A stretch of 7,408 nucleotides of DNA from Treponema sp. (GTDB lineage Bacteria; Spirochaetota; Spirochaetia; Treponematales; Treponemataceae), in NCBI GenBank assembly GCA_017617145.1, contig JAFZWX010000083.1:1-7408 (forward strand), read 5' to 3'. Below the pieces are notes generated by a model. That model worked only from the letters and a program-made list of their open reading frames with translations, was not told the DNA's origin and searched no databases. The first letter of the stretch is position 1; each line of letters begins with the position of its first letter. This document shows positions 1 to 4,425 of the stretch, in pieces. The position numbers and the translations under genes are program-made.

Positions 1-691
1 GCCCCTGATAACTGTTTACATTCTGACCAATAAGCGTAATTTCGCGAACCTTAAGATTTTTAAGTACATCAAGCTCCTGAAGGATTTGTTCAACAGGGCG
101 GCTTATTTCGCGACCACGGACATAAGGAACAATACAGTAAGTACAGAAGTTATTGCAGCCGTGCATGATTGGAACAAAAGTAGAAAAAGCACCAGGCTCT
201 GCAGAAACAGCGGCAAACTGGTAGGCGCCCGAATCATCAGGCACTGCGGGAACAGGATCGCCTGAATTATCACCGCCTTCAACTGCTTCTATAATCTTTC
301 CAAAATGATGTTTTGCATAAGTTCCCACAACAAAATCAACAAACGGCCAGCGTTCCTTAAAAGTTGGAAGAAGTCGTTCTGCCATACAGCCGGTCACAAC
401 AACAGTAAGAGGCTTTGCGCCATCCTTTACATAATCAACCGCTTCTTCTAAGAATTTTGTTTTAGCGTTAGTTCTTTTTTCGCGTACAGCCTTGAGCCCG
501 TTTATCCATCCAAGCCGCCCTTCAATGCGCTCTTCTGCAGTCTTCCTGATTGAACAGGTATTCACAACAATTAAATCTGCAGTCTGTGCAGAATCTGCCT
601 TAGTCCACCCGCGTGCAATCAAAAGCTGCTCCATCGAAGCAGACTCCGCAATATTCATCTCGCAGCCATACGTTTCAAAATAGTAAGTCAT
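1..691 (-). CDS. miaB: tRNA-2-methylthio-N6-dimethylallyladenosine synthase MiaB, N-terminal part
   Basis: This is the first 230 residues of MiaB; the rest runs off the left edge. MiaB is a radical-SAM enzyme with two [4Fe-4S] clusters that adds a methylthio group to i6A37 of tRNAs reading UNN codons, in the cytoplasm. The UPF0004 domain is visible with its three cluster cysteines: C10 (TYGCEMN), C46 (NTCSIR) and C102 (TGCMAER). It is followed by the radical-SAM CxxxCxxC motif at C179, C183 and C186 (HGCNNFCTYCIVPYVRGRE). The NTCSIR and VPYVRGRE forms favour MiaB over RimO or MtaB. The stretch of about 30 residues between the second and third cysteine regions (around 66-95, charged, with Lys/Arg/Glu) looks longer than in E. 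coli MiaB. The ATG at 691 is the only ATG start: motif TYGC begins 6 residues later, and an in-frame stop lies upstream at 737-739. No good Shine-Dalgarno is present; a TATAAT box sits 6 nt before the ATG. Confidence 0.95.
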   Translation of the reverse strand, partial: MTYYFETYGCEMNIAESASMEQLLIARGWTKADSAQTADLIVVNTCSIRKTAEERIEGRLGWINGLKAVREKRTNAKTKFLEEAVDYVKDGAKPLTVVVTGCMAERLLPTFKERWPFVDFVVGTYAKHHFGKIIEAVEGGDNSGDPVPAVPDDSGAYQFAAVSAEPGAFSTFVPIMHGCNNFCTYCIVPYVRGREISRPVEQILQELDVLKNLKVREITLIGQNVNSYQG

Positions 692-697
692 AATCCC

Positions 698-726
698 ATT
701 ATACAGATAGGCAAATGCGTGGGCAA
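698..726 (-). promoter_or_regulatory. Putative sigma-70-type promoter of miaB (leaderless arrangement)
   Basis: On the minus strand, TTGCCC (721-726, 4 of 6 consensus) is followed by a 17-nt spacer and a perfect TATAAT (698-703). Six nucleotides then precede the miaB ATG. With normal spacing, transcription would begin at or within a base of the A of the ATG, so the mRNA would have no 5' leader. Confidence 0.6.
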
Positions 727-730
727 GGTA

Positions 731-754
731 TAAAATTTAGAATAAAATTTAGAA
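731..754. repeat. Tandem direct repeat of a 12-mer
   Basis: Two perfect head-to-tail copies of TAAAATTTAGAA (731-742 and 743-754) abut a TTGACA hexamer at 755-760. The repeat lies just behind the miaB promoter. It could be an UP-like AT-rich element, a regulator site, or replication slippage in a non-coding gap; the sequence alone does not decide. Confidence 0.85.
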
Positions 755-782
755 TTGACAGAAGAAGCAACTATCCGAAAAT
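755..782 (+). promoter_or_regulatory. Possible promoter for the orphan gene at 852
   Basis: A perfect TTGACA (755-760) is followed after 16 nt by GAAAAT (777-782), a poor -10 matching 4 of 6. The -10 would fall inside the 12-bp-arm dyad at 769-793, the usual geometry of a repressor operator. The call rests mainly on the -35 and the dyad. No better promoter is obvious closer to the gene, although TTGAAT (816-821) with TTAGAT (839-844) is an even weaker alternative. Confidence 0.3.
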
Positions 783-793
783 TTCGGATAGTT
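769..793. promoter_or_regulatory. Perfect dyad, operator-like
   Basis: AACTATCCGAAA (769-780) and its exact reverse complement TTTCGGATAGTT (782-793) flank a single central A. Neither side carries a run of T, so this is unlikely to be an intrinsic terminator in either direction. Two 12-nt half-sites around one central base fit a binding site for a dimeric regulator. The site lies between divergent genes miaB and the orphan at 852. Presence is certain; the function is inferred. Confidence 0.6.
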
Positions 794-809
794 CAAACAC
801 AAGGTTCCA

Positions 810-840
810 AATATGTTGAATACTCATACGACAATATGTT
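810..840. repeat. Short direct repeat, two AATATGTT copies 23 nt apart
   Basis: AATATGTT occurs at 810-817 and 833-840, start to start 23 nt, in the region just upstream of the orphan gene's ATG. The spacing is near two helical turns, so paired protein sites are possible, but in AT-rich DNA chance is also a fair explanation. Confidence 0.35.
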
Positions 841-851
841 AGATTAATTAT

Positions 852-1388
852 ATGCAGGACGAAAAGTTATATCATCTTGAAGACTTCTGGTATAATGGAC
901 ATCACTCTCGTCATTGGATAGAAAATGAATCTGGACATGATTTAGGAGTAGCGTTATACAGCCCTTCTCATACTGAATATCAAGAAAGACTTGAATTAAG
1001 AAAAAATCTTCAACTACAATTAAAACCTTTAGTAAACAAAAAATTTACTAATAAAAAAAGTGGTATAAGTGCTAATTTTTCATCTCGTTCAATTGGAAAA
1101 CTTGGAAGTGATAAAGCTGTGAATAAATCGGCATTAAATGGCTTTACATCATCTGAACATTTTGAAGCTGCCTTACAAATAAAACAATTGTATGAAAACT
1201 CAGATTTTATTGCCAGGTTTAATGATGACAGGGGAGATCCAAATGTAATAGCAATGTATAGATTTCAAATACCTTTACTACTTTCAACAGGAAGAAAAAC
1301 TTTTGCATATATTACAACCAAAGAGGTTAAGATACAAGGAAACAGAACTTATACAATTGAACTTCTTGCTCAACCATATCCTAGTTAA
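852..1388 (+). CDS. Orphan protein resembling a phage polyvalent-protein-associated domain (LPD3/BECR-like)
   Basis: This is a 178-residue soluble protein with no signal peptide or membrane segment. I do not recognise the first 55 residues (rich in His and aromatic residues). Residues about 60-175 recall, from memory, the LPD3 type of large polyvalent protein-associated domain found in phages and mobile elements. The recognisable pattern is IGKLGSDKAVNKS (81-93), NGF (96-98), HF (103-104), YRFQIP (136-141), YITTKE (153-158) and a final YTIEL strand (167-171). In larger proteins such domains usually sit near the C-terminus, so this may be a free-standing copy or a remnant. An in-frame TAG at 840-842 leaves ATG 852 as the only practical start, yet no Shine-Dalgarno precedes it. 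The gene is visibly more AT-rich (long A runs, e.g. 1003-1070) than miaB, folE2 or the GH genes, suggesting separate acquisition. A nuclease role would be speculative. Confidence 0.65.
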   Translation: MQDEKLYHLEDFWYNGHHSRHWIENESGHDLGVALYSPSHTEYQERLELRKNLQLQLKPLVNKKFTNKKSGISANFSSRSIGKLGSDKAVNKSALNGFTSSEHFEAALQIKQLYENSDFIARFNDDRGDPNVIAMYRFQIPLLLSTGRKTFAYITTKEVKIQGNRTYTIELLAQPYPS

Positions 1389-1419
1389 AAAAAATAGCCC
1401 TTGTAACAATAACAAGGGC
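1389..1419 (-). terminator. Intrinsic terminator, minus strand
   Basis: GCCCTTGT (1397-1404) pairs perfectly with ACAAGGGC (1412-1419) around a 7-nt loop. On the minus strand the stem is followed by TA and then a run of eight T ending about 1388. On the plus strand the stem is followed by GGGCGACAG, so it cannot terminate the orphan gene. Its existence implies a minus-strand transcript coming from the right. Confidence 0.75.
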
Positions 1420-1476
1420 GGGCGACAGCGGCTCTCAGAGCGCAACAACTGCAATTCCTTACAGTCCACTATCCAC
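1389..1476 (-). ncRNA. Candidate small RNA of about 87 nt, family not recognised
   Basis: A minus-strand unit with a strong promoter (1482-1509) and a canonical intrinsic terminator (1389-1419) encloses no plausible protein gene. The predicted 5' end is near 1475-1477. Reading 5' to 3', the RNA can form ACUGUA/UGCAGU (6 bp with one G-U pair, loop AGGAAU, within about 1450-1467). A second hairpin follows, GCUCU/AGAGC around one base (1431-1441), which would open to GCUC with loop UGA. The terminator stem comes last. The loop AGGAAU exposes an SD-like AGGA. It does not carry the conserved loop of SRP RNA and is too short for 6S or tmRNA; I assign no family. It is convergent with the orphan gene at 852-1388, which has no plus-strand terminator of its own here, and divergent from folE2. 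Confidence 0.45.
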
Positions 1477-1478
1477 TA
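1465..1478. repeat. Tandem direct repeat of a 7-mer
   Basis: TCCACTA occurs twice head to tail (1465-1471 and 1472-1478). It covers the predicted 5' end of the minus-strand small RNA, where it reads TAGTGGA TAGTGGA. Confidence 0.7.
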
Positions 1479-1481
1479 ATA

Positions 1482-1509
1482 AATATAACATAATATGGAA
1501 AAATGTCAA
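1482..1509 (-). promoter_or_regulatory. Strong sigma-70-type promoter, minus strand, driving the candidate small RNA
   Basis: On the minus strand a perfect TTGACA (1504-1509) is followed by 16 nt and TATATT (1482-1487, 5 of 6). TG one base before the -10 (1489-1490) makes it an extended -10. It points away from folE2, whose own -35 starts 32 nt to the right. Confidence 0.6.
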
Positions 1510-1540
1510 GTTTGTGTTTGTTTTGGTGTTAATCTTCCTG

Positions 1541-1570
1541 TTGATTCTCCCTTCCCCTTTTTCGTATAAT
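1541..1570 (+). promoter_or_regulatory. Putative folE2 promoter (leaderless arrangement)
   Basis: TTGATT (1541-1546, 4 of 6), an 18-nt spacer and a perfect TATAAT (1565-1570) end exactly 6 nt before the folE2 ATG at 1577. The predicted start of transcription is the A of the ATG, the same geometry as at miaB. Confidence 0.55.
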
Positions 1571-1576
1571 GTGTTT

Positions 1577-2344
1577 ATGCGCGATATTCAAAACGAACAA
1601 GACACAAGAAAAATTCCTTTGCAGAAGGTTGGCGTAAAAAACGTTCGATATCCGGTTACTGTGCTGGACAAGAATCATAAGAGCCAGCAGACTACGGCAA
1701 CTGTGGACCTTTTTGTAAACCTGCCGCACAATTTTAAGGGAACTCATATGTCGCGCTTTATTGAAGTGTTTCATAAGCATCATGAAAATATTACTATGCA
1801 GCACTTTCTGGATATGCTTGAAGAAATGAAGGATAAGCTTGCGGCCCAGGAAGCGTTTGGCACCATAAGCTTTCCGTATTTTATAGAAAAAAAGGCGCCT
1901 GTTTCGGGTTCGGCCGGCATTATGGAATATACCTGTTCTTATGAAGGAAGCGTTAGCGCCACAGACCGTAAGTTTTACATTACTATAGAAGTTCCTGTTG
2001 CAACCTTGTGTCCGTGTTCAAAAGCTATAAGTGAATACGGCGCCCACAATCAGCGCGGCAAGGTAAAGGTAAAGCTTCTATATTCTGAGTTTTTCTGGAT
2101 TGAAGATATTATTGAGCTTATTGAAAACTGTGCTTCTACCCCGCTCTATTCGCTTCTTAAACGTCAGGATGAAAAATATGTAACTGAACACGCCTATGAC
2201 AATCCGCGCTTTGTAGAGGATGTTGTGCGCGAAGTTTACACTGCTCTGGCAAAAATGAATTTTAAATGGTTTAGCGTTGAGGCGGAAAATGAAGAGAGTA
2301 TTCATTTTCATAATGCGTATGCGTACACAGAGGGCCCGCTATGA
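1577..2344 (+). CDS. folE2: GTP cyclohydrolase IB (FolE2, COG1469 type)
   Basis: FolE2 converts GTP to 7,8-dihydroneopterin triphosphate, the entry step to tetrahydrofolate and queuosine, in the cytoplasm. It replaces the zinc-dependent FolE and can work with other divalent metals. From ATG 1577 the protein is 255 residues, the normal family size. Visible motifs are GTHMSRF (55-61), the metal-ligand region TLCPCSK (143-149, C147), the following ISEYGAHNQRG (151-161, H157), TEHAYDNPRFVEDVVR (203-218) and HFHNAYAY (243-250). The frame is open back to a GTG at 1514, but those 21 residues are a hydrophobic string not belonging to the family, and the promoter lies inside them, so ATG 1577 is preferred. 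There is no Shine-Dalgarno before it (CCCTTCCCC then AT-rich DNA). Its stop codon overlaps the start of the next gene (ATGA, 2341-2344), so the two are coupled. Confidence 0.95.
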   Translation: MRDIQNEQDTRKIPLQKVGVKNVRYPVTVLDKNHKSQQTTATVDLFVNLPHNFKGTHMSRFIEVFHKHHENITMQHFLDMLEEMKDKLAAQEAFGTISFPYFIEKKAPVSGSAGIMEYTCSYEGSVSATDRKFYITIEVPVATLCPCSKAISEYGAHNQRGKVKVKLLYSEFFWIEDIIELIENCASTPLYSLLKRQDEKYVTEHAYDNPRFVEDVVREVYTALAKMNFKWFSVEAENEESIHFHNAYAYTEGPL

Positions 2345-3225
2345 AAAAAATCCTTTGCGTTTGCATGAGTGCTACTTACCAGCGCACTGTTGTTTTTGAA
2401 AAGCTTGCTCTTGAAAAAATAAACCGTTCACATCACTACGGACTATATGCTTCGGGAAAGGCGGTGAATACTGCACGAGTTTTAGCCCAGCTTGAAAAAG
2501 GAAGTGTCGTAACAGTATGCCCGCTTGGAAAACAAAACTCTGCTGAATTTGTTGAGCTTGCAGAACGCGACGGCCTTGATTTATGGTATGTTGACACCCC
2601 TGGAAAAATCCGTGAATGCTGGACTTTGCTAGACACCTCTGCCGGCACCACAACTGAACTTATTGCAGGAGAGCCTGTGCCTCAGGATGATTTTTCGAAT
2701 GCAGAAATCAAACTGCTTAAGCTTATTACCGAAAAGCTTGATGAATGTGATGCAATGCTTTTGGCAGGAAGCCGCCAGGGAAAATGGTCGAGTGATATTT
2801 ATGCGGTGCTCTGCGGAATTGCACTCGACAAAGGAAAAACTGTTCTTGCCGATTTTATTGGCGACGAGCTTAAATGTGCGCTTAAGAGTGCTGTGCCTTC
2901 TATTGTAAAAATCAATTCCGATGAGTTTGAAGCAACCTTTGGGCTTTCTGCCAGCCCCGAAAATATTTGTGCAAAAAGCCGTGAATATAATAATGTTTTT
3001 GTAATTACCCGGGGAACTAATTCTACTCTTGCAGCCGACCATGGGGATTTTTTTGAGTGCCCGACTCTCAAAGTAAAAGCCGTAAATACGATTGCCTGCG
3101 GCGACAGCTTTAATGCGGGATTTTTGCACGAATATCTGAATACCGGTAATATGCAAAAGGCCCTTGAAAAAGGAACCTGGTGTGCCGCACAAAATGCCAG
3201 GTCGGAAGTGCCGGGAAGCATATAG
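2341..3225 (+). CDS. PfkB-family sugar kinase, FruK/LacC-like, with divergent motifs
   Basis: This is a 294-residue ribokinase-fold kinase, closest in layout to 1-phosphofructokinase and tagatose-6-phosphate kinase. Seen in order: GKAVNTARVLAQL (39-51, PfkB motif 1), KINSDEFEATFG (190-201, equivalent of KPNxxE), ITRGTNSTL (222-230) and VNTIACGDSFNAGF (248-261, PfkB motif 2) with the catalytic Asp at D255. Two key places depart from the family. The N-terminal substrate motif normally like NPAxDRT reads SATYQRT (10-16), so the sugar-binding Asp is Gln14. The anion-hole GAGD reads ACGD (252-255). Catalysis may persist, but the substrate cannot be named. The ATG overlaps the folE2 stop by 4 nt, and AGAGGG (2329-2334) is a fair ribosome site 6 nt upstream. 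No clear terminator follows before the next promoter. Confidence 0.85.
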   Translation: MKKILCVCMSATYQRTVVFEKLALEKINRSHHYGLYASGKAVNTARVLAQLEKGSVVTVCPLGKQNSAEFVELAERDGLDLWYVDTPGKIRECWTLLDTSAGTTTELIAGEPVPQDDFSNAEIKLLKLITEKLDECDAMLLAGSRQGKWSSDIYAVLCGIALDKGKTVLADFIGDELKCALKSAVPSIVKINSDEFEATFGLSASPENICAKSREYNNVFVITRGTNSTLAADHGDFFECPTLKVKAVNTIACGDSFNAGFLHEYLNTGNMQKALEKGTWCAAQNARSEVPGSI

Positions 3226-3238
3226 GGAATTTGTATTA

Positions 3239-3266
3239 TTGTAAAAACCTCAAAATGATATAAAAT
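3239..3266 (+). promoter_or_regulatory. Putative promoter of the GH43 gene
   Basis: TTGTAA (3239-3244), a 16-nt spacer and TAAAAT (3261-3266, 5 of 6) lie just after the kinase stop. The expected leader of about 38 nt contains a small GGCC/GGCC hairpin (3282-3293) and then an AGGAG ribosome site (3299-3303). The box sits in AT-rich DNA, so the exact hexamers are uncertain. Confidence 0.4.
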
Positions 3267-3310
3267 ATATCTAATACAAAAGGCCCCACGGCCACCTCAG
3301 GAGAAATTAT

Positions 3311-4279
3311 ATGATTGAACGAAGACCTTTAGTAAACGATCTTTATACAGCAGATCCTTCTGCACATGTTTTTAATGGAAAAATCTACATTTACCCTTCA
3401 CACGATGAAGACATTGATGTTGAAAGCAACGATAACGGCGATCAGTATGATATGAAAGACTATCATGTCTACGAAATGAAAGACACCGAAACATATCCAC
3501 GCGATTGCGGCTGCGTATTTACACTTGATGATGTTAAATGGGCAAGCAAACAGCTTTGGGCTCCAGACTGCGTTGAAAGAAACGGCAAATATTATTTCTA
3601 CTTCCCAGCACGCGACAAAAACGGCATGTTCAGAGTTGGTGTTGCAGTAGGCGACAAACCAGAAGGCCCATTCAAACCTGAAGATGACTACATTCAGGGA
3701 ACTTACAGTATTGACCCATGCTGTTTCCCTGACACAGACGGAAAATATTATTTGACATTCGGCGGACTCTGGGGCGGACAGCTTGACCAGTACCGCAACA
3801 ACAAATGGAGTGCCGACAACAAGGAACCACGCGAAGAAGAAGCCTGCACACCAAAAATTGCTTTGATGAAAGAAAACATGACAGAGATTGCAGAAGAACC
3901 ACGCGACCTTGTAATTGTTGACGAAAACGGCAAGCCTTTAATTGGAAAAGACGAAGACCGCCGCTACTTTGAAGACCCATGGCTTTTCAAAAAAGACGAT
4001 ACATACTACTTTACATATTCAACAGGAACAACACACTTTTTGAATTGGGCAACAAGCAAGAATGTTTACGGCCCATACACCTTTGGCGGAAAGATTCTTA
4101 CTCCGGTTCTTGGATGGACAACACACCACTCAATTCTTGAGTTCAATGGAAAATGGTACTTGTTCTACCACGACTGCGAACGCTCAAATGGAGTGAACCA
4201 GAAACGAAACGTAAAATTTAGAGAGCTTACATTTAATCCGGATGGATCTATTAAGACTATGGATGGAATGGAGTGGTAA
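3311..4279 (+). CDS. Glycoside hydrolase family 43, cytoplasmic (arabinofuranosidase/xylosidase type)
   Basis: This is a 322-residue single-domain five-bladed beta-propeller glycosidase. GH43 enzymes are inverting and mostly remove arabinofuranose or xylose from arabinan, arabinoxylan or xylo-oligosaccharides. The three expected carboxylates are visible: general base D15 (TADPSA), pKa modulator D135 (SIDPCC) and general acid E221 (YFEDPW). A metal/active-site His is present in WTTHHS (269-274). Repeated blade signatures such as GKYYFYF (92-98), GKYYLTF (144-150), DTYYFTYS (230-237) and GKWYLFYHD (280-288) fit the fold. There is no signal peptide and no carbohydrate-binding module, so it probably acts inside the cell on imported oligosaccharides. 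AGGAG (3299-3303) lies 7 nt before the ATG. It converges on the cellobiose phosphorylase gene, with a compound hairpin element between. Exact specificity cannot be read from sequence alone. Confidence 0.9.
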   Translation: MIERRPLVNDLYTADPSAHVFNGKIYIYPSHDEDIDVESNDNGDQYDMKDYHVYEMKDTETYPRDCGCVFTLDDVKWASKQLWAPDCVERNGKYYFYFPARDKNGMFRVGVAVGDKPEGPFKPEDDYIQGTYSIDPCCFPDTDGKYYLTFGGLWGGQLDQYRNNKWSADNKEPREEEACTPKIALMKENMTEIAEEPRDLVIVDENGKPLIGKDEDRRYFEDPWLFKKDDTYYFTYSTGTTHFLNWATSKNVYGPYTFGGKILTPVLGWTTHHSILEFNGKWYLFYHDCERSNGVNQKRNVKFRELTFNPDGSIKTMDGMEW

Positions 4280-4299
4280 TTAGGCATCCTTAAAAGAAA

Positions 4300-4421
4300 T
4301 TGTCACACGGATTGGGAATTGCTAACGCAATTCCTGAGAAAAAAAGAGACCCTGAAACTGAAGTTCAGGGTCTTTTTTATTTTTCTGAAACGACGTTAGT
4401 CGTTTCGAATCCGTGTGACAA
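4300..4421. repeat. Compound nested inverted-repeat element between convergent genes
   Basis: Perfect 14-bp outer arms, TTGTCACACGGATT (4300-4313) and AATCCGTGTGACAA (4408-4421), enclose three hairpins. Hairpin A is GGAATTGC/GCAATTCC (4315-4322, 4327-4334) with loop TAAC. The central hairpin is the terminator at 4347-4373. Hairpin C is GAAACGAC/GTCGTTTC (4387-4394, 4399-4406) with loop GTTA. Loops A and C are complementary, extending to the 6-mers CTAACG (4322-4327) and CGTTAG (4394-4399). As RNA from either strand it could fold as a closed multi-branch structure. The element fills nearly the whole gap: 20 nt after the GH43 stop and 4 nt beyond the GH94 stop codon. A plain bidirectional terminator does not need the outer parts. 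Confidence 0.85.
4339..4379. terminator. Bidirectional intrinsic terminator of the GH43 and GH94 genes
   Basis: The 10-bp stem AGACCCTGAA (4347-4356) / TTCAGGGTCT (4364-4373) has a 7-nt loop. It is followed by T-rich DNA on the plus strand (4373-4384, interrupted by one A) and preceded by a run of A (4339-4345) that gives the U tract on the minus strand. It serves both convergent genes. Confidence 0.9.
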
Positions 4422-4425
4422 AACT

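Noticed and set aside
769..793. The long dyad as an intrinsic terminator.
   Set aside because: The stem is AT-rich at its ends and no T tract follows on either strand.
1284..1469. A 61-residue minus-strand reading frame starting GTG in the small-RNA region.
   Set aside because: It runs through the intrinsic terminator and antisense to the orphan gene, has no ribosome site, and its composition (Leu/Phe/Cys runs from T-rich DNA) is not protein-like.
1514..1576. A 21-residue hydrophobic N-terminal extension of FolE2 from GTG 1514, looking like a signal peptide.
   Set aside because: FolE2 is cytoplasmic, the family begins near ATG 1577, and the predicted promoter lies inside the extension.
2629..3221. 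Long minus-strand open frames (187 and 140 codons) opposite the PfkB kinase gene.
   Set aside because: They are shadows of a strongly supported gene with recognised kinase motifs on the plus strand; no start signal or family resemblance.
3282..3293. GGCC-CCAC-GGCC hairpin in the GH43 leader as a riboswitch or attenuator.
   Set aside because: Only 4 bp, leader about 38 nt, no conserved aptamer and the ribosome site stays free; too little to claim regulation.
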